A stretch of DNA of 64,000 bases from RI-153 sp963721725 (lineage in GTDB: Bacteria; Chloroflexota; Anaerolineae; Caldilineales; Caldilineaceae). Below are positions 7,248 to 15,462 of the stretch, piece after piece. The notes below the pieces were generated by a model, which was given only the letters and a program-made list of their open reading frames with translations, was not told the DNA's origin and searched no databases. Numbering within the stretch: the first letter of the stretch is position 1; every line of letters starts with the position of its first letter. The stretch lies in assembly GCA_963721725.1 (NCBI GenBank), contig CAVRLX010000009.1, positions 626,494 through 690,493 on the forward strand, written 5' to 3'. A program made the position numbers and the translations under genes.

Positions 7248-8495
7248 TTACCTTTTTGAAGCTTTCGGGTGATCCGTAGTGGGTGGTGCGTGGTACTTGT
7301 CGTCTGCCGTCACTTCCCCGTACATTGCCAGCGTCTCGGCCAGCACTGCCTCCCAGCCAAAGTGCAGACGTGCATAAGTATAGCCATTTTCGCCCAACGT
7401 GCTGGACAGTTCCCGGTCCATGAGCAGACGGCGCAACGCCGCAGCCAGCGCCACGGGATCTTTTTCGGGAACCAATAGCCCGTTTTGCTCATGCTGGACA
7501 ATGTCGGGGATGCCGCCCACGTTGGAGGCGATCACGGCTTTGCGGTAGCGCATGGCCTCCAGCAGCACCATGCCCAACATTTCCGTATCCCCGGTTTCAT
7601 CGACAATCGAGGGCAGCACAAAGATCTCGCACGTGCGATAGTGCGCCTCCAGTTCTTCGTCGGAGACGCGCCCGGCAAAGTGTACGCGCTCTATGACCCC
7701 CAGTTCTGCCGCCACTGCTTCCAACTCGGCGCGTTCCGCCCCGCCGCCCACAATCACAAGCTGTGCCGATTCTAAATCAACGAGATTGACCATGGCCTCG
7801 ATGAGAAAGCGCACCCCTTTGCGCGGAATCAGCCGCCCCACGTAAAGAATTTTGCCGGGAAGCGTGGGCCACTGGGTATCCGCGGGCGGCAGGGCAATGC
7901 CATAGGGGATGGTGCGCGGCGCGACATTGGCGATGCTGGTCAGTTCTTTGCGCGTATACGAGGAGATCGCCGCCACGTCATCACACTGTTTCACAAACCA
8001 ACGCACAAAGGCGCGCAGAAATTTGAAGCGTTGCGCCAGCACCAGATCCGCTCCGTAGAAAGTGGCGACGAGGCGAGGGCGGAATGGTGAATGGTGAATG
8101 GATTGGCGGGCGACGATGCCGAGGATGCCCTGGGGCACGGGCCAATGGACGTGAACGATATCAAAACGTGTGCGGCGGGCCAGCCGCCACGCTGCGATCA
8201 TGCCGGCAAGCAAATAGAGCGGCAAGAGCAGCAAATAGAGCGGGTTTCGGCGGATCTTGGCGGGCGCGCCCTCTTCGTGGGTCAGGCTTTCCCAGCGGGC
8301 GGGGGCATAGCGAAAGCGGTGAACGGTCATGCTGTGGATGGTATGGCTACCCTGTCCAGCATAAGCAGGGGCCAGAATTTCGATGTGAAATCCCTGTTGG
8401 CGCAAAAGACCAAGCAGTTCCAGCAGCCAGGGCGAATGGGGATCGCCTTCCCAGCGCGCAAAATTGGTGGTGATGATCAGCAGGCGCTTCGACAT
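7248..8495 (-). CDS. Glycosyltransferase family 4 (GT-B fold)
   Basis: About 415 aa from the ATG at 8495; a TTG at 8510 directly follows the upstream stop and is less likely. N-terminal acceptor domain (LLIITTNFARWEGDPHSP), then a C-terminal UDP-sugar domain with ILYVGRLIPRKG, VHFAGRVSDEEL and the E-x7-E region ending in SIVDETGDTEMLGMVLLEAMRYRKAVIAS. Such enzymes add sugars from nucleotide donors to lipid or polysaccharide acceptors at the inner membrane face. A heptamer insert (8083-8101) adds an IHHSPF stretch before LVATFYGADL, where relatives usually run straight on. It lies in a minus-strand run with the flippase fusion and the DUF2079 gene. Substrate unknown. Confidence 0.88.
   Translation of the reverse strand: MSKRLLIITTNFARWEGDPHSPWLLELLGLLRQQGFHIEILAPAYAGQGSHTIHSMTVHRFRYAPARWESLTHEEGAPAKIRRNPLYLLLLPLYLLAGMIAAWRLARRTRFDIVHVHWPVPQGILGIVARQSIHHSPFRPRLVATFYGADLVLAQRFKFLRAFVRWFVKQCDDVAAISSYTRKELTSIANVAPRTIPYGIALPPADTQWPTLPGKILYVGRLIPRKGVRFLIEAMVNLVDLESAQLVIVGGGAERAELEAVAAELGVIERVHFAGRVSDEELEAHYRTCEIFVLPSIVDETGDTEMLGMVLLEAMRYRKAVIASNVGGIPDIVQHEQNGLLVPEKDPVALAAALRRLLMDRELSSTLGENGYTYARLHFGWEAVLAETLAMYGEVTADDKYHAPPTTDHPKASKR
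8083..8101. repeat. Heptamer array AATGGTG x2.7 inside the GT4 gene
   Basis: Translated in frame on the minus strand as HHSPF, in the same orientation as every other in-gene copy. Confidence 0.8.
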
Positions 8496-8510
8496 CTTCT
8501 CATCATCCAA

Positions 8511-9374
8511 TCAAGTGGTGGGTTGGCTCAGTTGCCGCTGGAGAAATTCAGCAAAGGTGGTGGCTTCGCGGCCCAATAACCAGCGTAGTACATGGCTATT
8601 ACCCCAAAAGCCATGCTGCGCGTAGTAACGAAACATAGCGAGCAACGTCTCGACGGCGTAGTCAGATAGCCCGGCGCGCCGGGCAGATTCTTCCCACTCG
8701 GCCAAAGGTGTTTCTTGAAACTGCACCGAACGGCTGAGTGCCTGTGCAAGAAAGGCCACAACCTCGGTTTGGGTCAACGCGGCGGGGCCAGCCAACTCAT
8801 AAATCGCGCCTTCATGCCCTGGCTGGGTGAGAACCGTCGCCGCCACTTCGGCTACGTCATTTAGATCTACCATGCTCAGGCGTGTCTCTGCCGGATAGGG
8901 CACGGCGTAGATGCCGGTCTCCACAATGCGTTGCCAGCCAGCCAGTACATTTTGCATATAGGCCGCTGGTTGCAAAATGGTGAAATTGAGCCCGCTCTCA
9001 AAGAGCCACTCTTCGACACGAAGCTTGTTCCAGTGGTGAGGCATGGCCTGAGTCTGCGGGTGCAGGACGGAGTGGTAGACAAAGCGGCTGATCCCGGCGT
9101 GGCGGGCCGCTTGCAATGCCATCGCGCCCACCGTGGTTTCATGGGGGTACATGTTGGGGCAGATGTGATAGATGGCTGCCATGTCTTTGGTGGCTTGCGC
9201 CCAGAGCAGTGGGCTTTGCACATCACCGACAATAGCTTCGGCTGCGCCCAACGCCTCCACCGTTTGGATCTGATCCGCTCGCCGCACCCAGGCGCGAACT
9301 GGTTCTGGCCGCTGCTGTAGTGCTGCGATGATAGCCTGCCCCGTCTTTCCCCCGGCTCCAGTGACGAGAATCAT
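8511..9374 (-). CDS. NmrA-like NAD(P)-binding protein (atypical SDR)
   Basis: 287 aa. The N-terminal Rossmann motif is GAGGKTG (residues 6-12), followed by GDVQSP, VYHSVLHPQ and an HHWNKLRVEEWLFESGLNFTILQP segment. These match NmrA/HSCARG-type atypical short-chain dehydrogenases, in which the catalytic Tyr is often missing and which may sense NADP(H) or reduce small substrates. It overlaps the upstream Uma2 gene by 4 nt (ATGA), so the two are translationally coupled. The substrate is not recognisable. Confidence 0.85.
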   Translation of the reverse strand: MILVTGAGGKTGQAIIAALQQRPEPVRAWVRRADQIQTVEALGAAEAIVGDVQSPLLWAQATKDMAAIYHICPNMYPHETTVGAMALQAARHAGISRFVYHSVLHPQTQAMPHHWNKLRVEEWLFESGLNFTILQPAAYMQNVLAGWQRIVETGIYAVPYPAETRLSMVDLNDVAEVAATVLTQPGHEGAIYELAGPAALTQTEVVAFLAQALSRSVQFQETPLAEWEESARRAGLSDYAVETLLAMFRYYAQHGFWGNSHVLRWLLGREATTFAEFLQRQLSQPTT

Positions 9375-9985
9375 GCGGGGAATATCTCGCTGACGGCCAG
9401 CAAAAAGTCCGCCAGCACCTGGGAATGGATCGTGTCGCCAGCGGCGTAGCGGTCGAGCAGTTCATAGCGTTGATTCGGCCCAAGCGTAAAAACTTCGATT
9501 GTCTCCTGGCGTGGATCGACAATCCAATACTCGCGCACCCCTGCTTCTGCATACAGGTTGAACTTGACTCGTCTGTCATCTGCCCAATTAGAGGCTGAAA
9601 TCACTTCCACCACTAGATCCGGAACACCAACTATATTCTTGTCTGTGACAATCTCCAGGTTTCCACTGGCAATGAAAAGAATATCAGGTTGGACGGGGGT
9701 TCCCACTTGATTGGGCAGAATTACATCAATGGGCGAAACGAAAATTTCACCCAGTTTTTTGTCTTTAACAAAGCTAGTCATGGGCAACAAAATTCGGAGC
9801 ACACTCCGCTGATGTTTCGTCGTCGGTGCAGGCGTCATATAGAGTACCCCCTTCATGACCTCATACTTCCAGCCGTCGTTGGGCAAGCGAGTATAGTCGT
9901 TATAGGTCCATTCGCCTTGCAGCGGCCACTCTGCTGCTTCTGGGGGGGGCGCATACGCTGTCCGTGCTTCTTCCGTTCGATCCAT
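9371..9985 (-). CDS. Uma2 family (DUF820) putative restriction-like endonuclease
   Basis: 204 aa from the ATG at 9985, chosen because GGAGG lies just upstream; the open frame extends to 10039 without a better start. PD-(D/E)XK-type core: KYEVMKGVLYMTP, VQPDILFI, PDLVVEVISASN, KFNLYAEAGVREYWIVDP. Uma2/DUF820 proteins are abundant in cyanobacteria and Chloroflexi, often in many copies, and their physiological role is unknown. Overlaps the NmrA-like gene by 4 nt. Confidence 0.88.
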   Translation of the reverse strand: MDRTEEARTAYAPPPEAAEWPLQGEWTYNDYTRLPNDGWKYEVMKGVLYMTPAPTTKHQRSVLRILLPMTSFVKDKKLGEIFVSPIDVILPNQVGTPVQPDILFIASGNLEIVTDKNIVGVPDLVVEVISASNWADDRRVKFNLYAEAGVREYWIVDPRQETIEVFTLGPNQRYELLDRYAAGDTIHSQVLADFLLAVSEIFPA

Positions 9986-10043
9986 GATTACCTCCGCGCA
10001 CTTCGGCACATTTCGCCCATTGTACACCATTCGGCGCAAACGA

Positions 10044-10069
10044 GAGAGCCGAGGCGATCCTCGGCTCTC
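10044..10069. terminator. Hairpin, probable terminator of the ABC-transporter operon
   Basis: GAGAGCCGAGG / CGAT / CCTCGGCTCTC, an 11-bp perfect stem. On the minus strand it follows the substrate-binding-protein gene and is trailed by TCGTTTG, only a weak U-tract. Confidence 0.6.
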
Positions 10070-10187
10070 GGTGCAACAGTGGCTAAGCTATTATCCGCAG
10101 ATTGAGCGGATTTATGCAGATTCCTATTTGCCTCTCTGTGATCTGTGCGATCTTTGCGGTGAATTCTCTGGACATCTGCGGCTCAAC

Positions 10188-11348
10188 CTACTGTCCGCCC
10201 TCGGTCAGTTCAACTTCCAAAGCTGTCCAGCCTTCGCCGGTGGTATCCATTTCAATGCCTTCCAGCGCGGCCTCAGCATACTCAGTCGTGTAAGCGTCAG
10301 GGCTGGCGGGGTTTTGGATCACGCCGAACTCTTGGGCAATGTCCGCGGTCTGTTGGAAGAGATCCGCCGACATTACGCCGATCCCGGTGCTGGACGGCCA
10401 GATCAGCTTGTTGATCTCGTTCATCATCCAGGTTTGGTGACCGCGCGGCAGGGCCGGCCCACGCTGAAGCACGGAATCGACACAGCTTTCAGCGTTGTCT
10501 CGGCAGAAGATCCACCCCTTAAACGACGCTCGCAAGAAGCGCTCGGCCAGATCGGCGTGACCTTCTTCGGCCAGCCACGCCTCGGTGGTAAAGATGCCAT
10601 CTTCCAGCATGGCGCTTCCCTCGACGTTAAAATCGATGACATTTAGCTCTTCAAGCTGATAAAGCTCGCCTGTGTCGGGGTTGACCACTTCCAGCACCTG
10701 CGCCAGTTCGTTATAGGTCATGGCGGCGGCGGCATCGACTTCCCGTTGCAGCAGCAGGTTCATGTCAAAAGGCTGTTGAATCAATTCCAGATCGCTTTCG
10801 GGATCAAGCCCGGCTTTTTGCAGCGCGGCCAACAGTTCAAACTCGTTGCCGCCAAACCAGACCGCCACTTTTTTGCCCGCCAGATCCGCCGGGCTGGTGA
10901 TGCCCGAATCAGCCCACGAGATTTCGCGCATGGCGCTGCGCTCGAAGATCTGCGCCACGTTGATCAGGTTCGTGCCCTGTTCGCGGGCCGAGAGCAGACT
11001 GGGCACAAAGTTGATGCCAAAGTCTGCCTGTCCCGATGCCACTACTTGCTCCGGCACAATGTCGGGGCCACCGGCCTGAATGGTGATGTCGATGCACTCA
11101 TCCTCATAAAAGCCCTGATCCTCGGCGGCGTAGTAGCCCGCAAACTGGGCCTGGGCCACCCATTTCAGTTGCAACACGACCGGCGTGAGCGATGCACAGG
11201 CGCTGGTATCGGCGGATTCACTTTCCGTGTCGGCTGCGCCAGTATCCACCGGGGCCGCCGGACTGGGGGCTGCGGGCGCACAGGCCGCCAGCGCCAACGC
11301 GAAGAGCAACATTAAATTCACAAACAACAACCGGGGTATACGCTGCAT
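10188..11348 (-). CDS. NMT1/THI5-like ABC transporter substrate-binding lipoprotein (ThiY/RibY type)
   Basis: 386 aa. The signal peptide ends in a lipobox (LALAAC at residues 17-22), followed by a Pro/Ala linker. The mature part has the NMT1-type opening LKWVAQAQFAGYYAAEDQGFY and a second motif DLAGKKVAVWFGGNEFE. This family captures thiamine-pyrimidine precursors, riboflavin or other small heterocycles for ABC import. It is the last gene of a permease-ATPase-permease-binding-protein set. No TPP or FMN riboswitch is visible upstream, so the ligand is open. The hydroxylase operon upstream makes a heterocyclic substrate plausible but unproven. Confidence 0.87.
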   Translation of the reverse strand: MQRIPRLLFVNLMLLFALALAACAPAAPSPAAPVDTGAADTESESADTSACASLTPVVLQLKWVAQAQFAGYYAAEDQGFYEDECIDITIQAGGPDIVPEQVVASGQADFGINFVPSLLSAREQGTNLINVAQIFERSAMREISWADSGITSPADLAGKKVAVWFGGNEFELLAALQKAGLDPESDLELIQQPFDMNLLLQREVDAAAAMTYNELAQVLEVVNPDTGELYQLEELNVIDFNVEGSAMLEDGIFTTEAWLAEEGHADLAERFLRASFKGWIFCRDNAESCVDSVLQRGPALPRGHQTWMMNEINKLIWPSSTGIGVMSADLFQQTADIAQEFGVIQNPASPDAYTTEYAEAALEGIEMDTTGEGWTALEVELTEGGQ

Positions 11349-11397
11349 TGTGTTTCTCCTTTAAAAAGTATGGATTGAGGAAAAGTAACGGGTTGTC

Positions 11398-12252
11398 CTA
11401 ATTTCGACTTTCCCGATAGGAAACGTGCCACGGCATGAGCAGCCGCTCCACCAGCGAGATGATCATGTAGAAGGCCAAGCCGAGCAGACAGGCCACAATA
11501 ATCGCCGCCCAAGCGTTGGTGGTGCGCAGAATGCTAGCCTCGGTCTTAATGTAGACGCCCAGCAGTTTGGTGGAGCCACCGAAGAATTCGGCCACAATCG
11601 CGCCGATCATACTGAGGGTGGCGCAAACTTTGAATGCGTTGAACATGAAAGGCAAGGCCGAAGGCAAGCGCAGTTTGAAAAAGATGTCGGTTTCTGGCGC
11701 AGCGTAAGATCGCATCAACTCCACGCTGGCGGGCGAGGCGCTGCGCAGCCCACGAAAGGTGCTGATCATGGTGGGGAAGAAGCACATCACCGCCACAATC
11801 GCGATTTTTGAGCCGGGGCCGATGCCAAACCAGACGATAGCCACAGGAGCAAAGGCAATAATCGGAATCGAATTGCTGGCGACGGCAATTGGCAGCAATA
11901 GCTCCGCAAGAAGAGTCCAGCGTGTAGCGATAATGGCAAATAGTATGCCCAATCCGCAGCCGATGGCAAAGCCGCCCACAGCTTCGCCAAAAGTATTCAG
12001 CCCATACTCGAAGAGCACGGCATATTTGTTGCCAAAGGTCTGCAAGATGGAGAGCGGCGAGGGCAACAAAAAGACGTCGATTTTGAAGAGGCGCACGACC
12101 GCTTCCCACGCCACGCTGACGATAATAAAGAGCAGAATGGCGGGTAGGTAGGTTTGGGCTGTGCTACGGGCGCGCCCTGTCCATACCTGTGTTGGCGAAG
12201 GATCGGCGATTTTGGCGTCAATGGCAGAAAGGTTCGATGTGTCGGTGGTCAA
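11398..12252 (-). CDS. ABC transporter permease (SsuC/ThiX type)
   Basis: 284 aa, about six TM segments, with a conserved cytoplasmic loop around ASVELMRSYAAPETDIFFKLRLPSA (EAA-type coupling helix). Family members form the membrane channel for NMT1-type binding proteins. It starts 4 bp after the corrected stop of the ATPase gene, consistent with translational coupling. The set contains a second, different permease (13116-13928), so the channel may be a heterodimer. Confidence 0.88.
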   Translation of the reverse strand: MTTDTSNLSAIDAKIADPSPTQVWTGRARSTAQTYLPAILLFIIVSVAWEAVVRLFKIDVFLLPSPLSILQTFGNKYAVLFEYGLNTFGEAVGGFAIGCGLGILFAIIATRWTLLAELLLPIAVASNSIPIIAFAPVAIVWFGIGPGSKIAIVAVMCFFPTMISTFRGLRSASPASVELMRSYAAPETDIFFKLRLPSALPFMFNAFKVCATLSMIGAIVAEFFGGSTKLLGVYIKTEASILRTTNAWAAIIVACLLGLAFYMIISLVERLLMPWHVSYRESRN

Positions 12253-12256
12253 CGGA

Positions 12257-13049
12257 CTATGCCTCTCGCATAAATTCTTCTTTAAGCGTCTCGCGCACTT
12301 CGGTGGTCAGCTCGAAAAAGCGCGCCGATTCTCGCGTTCTCGAAATTGCGCGGATAGGGCAGATCCACGTCCACCACACTGGCAATCCGACCAGGCCGAG
12401 GCGTCATCACCACGACGCGACTGGCGAGGAAAACCGCCTCGCTGATGCTGTGGGTGACGAAGATCACCGTCTTGCCCGTCTTTTGCCAGATGTCGAGCAA
12501 TTCCAGGTTCATGCGCTCGCGCGTGAACTCGTCCAGAGCGCCGAAGGGTTCGTCCATGAGCAAAATCGTGGGATCAAAGGCCAGCGCCCGTGCAATCGAG
12601 ACCCGTTGCTGCATCCCGCCCGAAAGCTGCCAGGGATAGTGGTCGTGGAAATCCTTCAGCCCCACCAGCGCCAGCATCTCGCTCGCCCGTTGTTTCCATT
12701 CGGCTTTGGGATAGCGCATCACCTCCAGCGGAAGCTCCACATTTTTGCGCACCGTGCGCCATTCGTAGAGCGTGGGCGCTTGAAAGACAATGCCGTAATC
12801 CCGATCCAGCCGAGCTTGATGCGGCGATTTTCCATTCACGCGCACCTCGCCGCTCGACGGCCCTTCCAGATCGCCGATGATGCGCATCAGTGTAGACTTG
12901 CCACAGCCCGACGGCCCCACCACGGCAATAAATTCACCCTGCTGGATGGAGAGATTTACCCCTTGCAGGGCGATTGTCTGGTTGGGTCCGCTGCCGAAGG
13001 TTTTGGAGACGGTTTGAAGGTGGATGATGGGCGTTACATGATTTTTCAT
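12257..13049 (-). CDS. ABC transporter ATP-binding protein (SsuB/TauB type), one frame break near 12329
   Basis: About 263 aa after correction. Walker A GPSGCGKST, signature LSGGMQQR, Walker B ILLMDEPFGALD and a following switch His (VTHS). The start is the ATG at 13049 (MKNHVTPIIHLQTVS); the longer open frame to 13100 has no support. As read, the frame runs to a stop at 12282. Dropping one base from the TT at 12329-12330 restores a family-like C-terminus (SARFFELTTEVRETLKEEF) ending at 12257, just before the next gene. It energises import by the two flanking permeases. Confidence 0.88.
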
Positions 13050-13115
13050 AAGTTGCTGTCTCGTAAAGTGTAGACGGAAGACGATGGACGAACCAATCAC
13101 GACTATCGTCCGCCG

Positions 13116-13928
13116 TCATCTCTGCCATCTTACCGCCCAGCGCTCCATCAGCACCACGCCACTATAAGCGATGATGCCCAGGAGGGCAGCGGTCAAAATG
13201 GTGGCCCACAAAAAGCCGGGACGAAATGTATTGTACTGTGAACCGTAGACGATCTGCACGCCCAGACCGCGCGGCGATCCACTGGGCAGTTCGCCGATGA
13301 TGGCCCCAATCACACTGGCCGTGGCGGAGATCTTGAGCGCCGTAAAAAGATAGGGCAGCGAAGCGGGCAGGCGCAGTTTGAAGAAGATCTGCGCTTTCGA
13401 CGCCGCATAAGAGTGCATCAAAGCGAGCGCGTCCCGATCCACGGCGGTGAGACCGCGCAACACGTTTACCGTCACTGGGAAGAAAGTGAGATAGGCCGAG
13501 ATCACGGCGATGGAAAGCCAGGTCGGCGCGCCCATGCGCCCCACGCCCACCACGATCATGGGGGCCAAGGCAATAATCGGCACGGTCTGCGAAGCGATGA
13601 CATAGGGCAGCAAGCCGCGTTCGACAAGCCGCGAATGGACAAAAGCCGTTGCTAGCAGCACTCCCAATAGCCCGCCCATTAAAAAGCCCGCCAGCGCTTC
13701 ATAGCCAGTCCACAGCATATCGCGCAGCAACACCTGCCAAGTGGGACCCTGCGGCGTGGGTGTCACAAAGGCTTCGGCGATCATGCTCAGGTGGGGCAAC
13801 TTGTAGTGGGGGATCTCGAAGAGCGCCTTGCTGGCCTCCCAAAGCAGTAGCACGGCCAGCGCCGTGCCGCCGAAGAGCAGGGTTTTGCGTAAGCTTAGGG
13901 TGGGGGTGTTAAGAGTCAGGCGAGCCAT
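13116..13928 (-). CDS. ABC transporter permease (SsuC/ThiX type)
   Basis: 270 aa, six predicted TM segments, and coupling-loop motif DALALMHSYAASKAQIFFKL very like that of the second permease. First gene of the transporter set and 21 bp downstream of the nucleotidyltransferase gene. Partner of the 11398-12252 permease. The presence of two permeases is typical of some ThiX-like and riboflavin systems. Confidence 0.88.
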   Translation of the reverse strand: MARLTLNTPTLSLRKTLLFGGTALAVLLLWEASKALFEIPHYKLPHLSMIAEAFVTPTPQGPTWQVLLRDMLWTGYEALAGFLMGGLLGVLLATAFVHSRLVERGLLPYVIASQTVPIIALAPMIVVGVGRMGAPTWLSIAVISAYLTFFPVTVNVLRGLTAVDRDALALMHSYAASKAQIFFKLRLPASLPYLFTALKISATASVIGAIIGELPSGSPRGLGVQIVYGSQYNTFRPGFLWATILTAALLGIIAYSGVVLMERWAVRWQR

Positions 13929-13949
13929 GAGAGATTGCGTCTCCGTATA

Positions 13950-14789
13950 TCAGGCATCAGGATGTCGGTGAAGTTCATCCAGCGTGGCAGAAAAGTTGTG
14001 ATGCTCCACTTCTGCGGCCACATAGCCCAGGACCGCCTCTTCTAATGCCTGCGGATAGTCCACATGCCACTGTGCACAAATGGCCGGGCCGTGTCGCTGC
14101 ATCAACGCCGCCAGCCGCAGATGGAAGCGGATCAGTGCTTCCTCATTTAAGCTGGGCAGGGAAATCGCCTCTTCCAGCGCCCGCCGCAGATGATCAGGCA
14201 TGTAATCATTGCGCGCCTTTACGCCCCGATCCAGGCGCAGACCGCTCGCCATTGCCAGCACGTCGGTCAACAATTGCACTTCTAGAAACGCCCCCGCCGC
14301 GCACGTAATCAACTCGCTGCGCCCGATCACCACAGGCAGCATAGAAAGGCAGCGCCAGAACTCTGGGATCAATCGGGCCAGTTGGCGTTCCGCCTCAGCC
14401 TGGGTGAGCATGGCATCGGGCGCAGGTTGCCAAGTCAGCGCGCCGTCTGCTGCGTGGAGCACCCGCACTGCACCTTCGGTAACAGTGGCTTTGTCGCCGC
14501 CCTGCATCCACAGATCAACGCGCAGCCCATCCACCGTCATTGCGTTGACCATCTGCCCGTCGAACATCAAATTGAAAAGCACCAGCGGACGGATCTCCTC
14601 CAGCCACGCCCGCACATTTTGCCGAAAACGCTCGATTTCCGTGTCAGCGATCAACAAATGCGCGTCAACGTCAGAATAACGGTCGGCAATCCCGCGGCCA
14701 AAACTCCCCGCCAGCCACGCAGCGCAAATGCGGTCATCGGCCTCAGCTTTGATTTGTAGTTGCTTGATAAACGCAGTTTGCATTTTCAT
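13950..14789 (-). CDS. Nucleotidyltransferase-fold protein (aminoglycoside adenylyltransferase-like)
   Basis: 279 aa. The pol-beta nucleotidyltransferase signature is GSFGRG (28-33) followed by SDVDAHLL (39-46), a G-S-x-x-R-G...D-x-D arrangement. A helical C-terminal half follows, with RSELITCAAGAFLEVQLL and MPDHLRRALEEAI. These enzymes move AMP or another nucleotide onto small molecules or proteins. It overlaps the TumE-like gene upstream by 4 nt, so it may belong to that cassette rather than to the transporter. Substrate unknown. Confidence 0.75.
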   Translation of the reverse strand: MKMQTAFIKQLQIKAEADDRICAAWLAGSFGRGIADRYSDVDAHLLIADTEIERFRQNVRAWLEEIRPLVLFNLMFDGQMVNAMTVDGLRVDLWMQGGDKATVTEGAVRVLHAADGALTWQPAPDAMLTQAEAERQLARLIPEFWRCLSMLPVVIGRSELITCAAGAFLEVQLLTDVLAMASGLRLDRGVKARNDYMPDHLRRALEEAISLPSLNEEALIRFHLRLAALMQRHGPAICAQWHVDYPQALEEAVLGYVAAEVEHHNFSATLDELHRHPDA

Positions 14790-15166
14790 GGGTGGCGCAG
14801 CCGTTCTTCGATTAGGCGTAGGATGTCAGTAAGAGTGACGGATTCATGGGGCCAAACAGTTTCCTCTGAGCCATCATGGATGTGGTATGGAAATGTAGGC
14901 AGGTGCGGATGGTGCGCTGCGTCGTCCCAACGGGCGATGAGTTTGCCGTCTGCGTCCTGCCAGTGAAAGCTGTATTTGGTCACAGTAGGCTGGCCTTGAT
15001 CGCGCTCGATACGTTGGGAAGCTTCTAGCAGGCTACCGCCTGTAATAGTGATTCGGTAGCGATAGACTGCAACATTCTCTTCGATAGTCTCACGTAATAC
15101 TGTGAATTGATCGACAACGGTGCTTTGCACAATCACTGTGCGTATCCGTTGAACATACTCGTTCAT
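14786..15166 (-). CDS. TumE-like (DUF6516) putative toxin
   Basis: 126 aa. The pattern EENVAVYRYRITITGGSLLEASQRI, then YSFHWQDADGKLIARWDDAAHHP and LPTFPYHIHDGSEETV, fits the DUF6516/TumE family, small proteins proposed as toxins of type II systems. Conserved His and Asp residues in the HH-P / H-H-D-G blocks suggest a nuclease-like site. Four-nt overlaps (ATGA) link it both to the upstream small gene and to the downstream nucleotidyltransferase gene. Family recognised from memory; toxic activity not shown. Confidence 0.65.
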   Translation of the reverse strand: MNEYVQRIRTVIVQSTVVDQFTVLRETIEENVAVYRYRITITGGSLLEASQRIERDQGQPTVTKYSFHWQDADGKLIARWDDAAHHPHLPTFPYHIHDGSEETVWPHESVTLTDILRLIEERLRHP

Positions 15167-15462
15167 AGCGACTGTTCAAGCCGCTGAATTTTACGACGTA
15201 AGCTCTTGTAGACGGCAAATAATCCCGACCATTCGAAAAAATCCATAGCATCGCCCAACTCACCAGACTCAAACTTTTCATCCATAGTCGCTGAATCCAT
15301 TCCATACTGAATTTCAAACGTATGCAGATCTTTTTCATACTCCGCAAGGCGAAGCCGCTCTTCTTCAAGCTTAAGTTGCAATAGCAAATCAAGCATATGC
15401 TCAACTTTTTTTTCATCTCCGTAAGCGTTTGTTAGCAGATCGAGCTTTGTGGTTGTGCTCAT
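15163..15462 (-). CDS. Small helical protein, putative partner (antitoxin?) of TumE-like protein
   Basis: 99 aa, almost entirely charged helix. Notable blocks are MLDLLLQLKLEEERLRLAEY, then FEIQYGMDSATMDEKFESGEL and DAMDFFEWSGLFAVY, and it has no DNA-binding motif. Small genes of this look commonly precede DUF6516 genes. It overlaps the hydroxylase large-subunit stop by 4 nt and the TumE-like start by 4 nt, so the cassette is translated from the hydroxylase transcript. The antitoxin role is inferred from position only; the classical TumA partner has an HTH, which this lacks. Confidence 0.55.
   Translation of the reverse strand: MSTTTKLDLLTNAYGDEKKVEHMLDLLLQLKLEEERLRLAEYEKDLHTFEIQYGMDSATMDEKFESGELGDAMDFFEWSGLFAVYKSLRRKIQRLEQSL

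Noticed and set aside
6068..7279. 403-codon plus-strand frame opposite the TIM-barrel/flippase gene
   Set aside because: Antisense of a gene with clear domains; no recognisable motif.
10188..13928. Riboflavin or thiamine riboswitch controlling the NMT1-type transporter
   Set aside because: No FMN- or TPP-riboswitch core is visible upstream; the set follows the nucleotidyltransferase gene by 21 bp.
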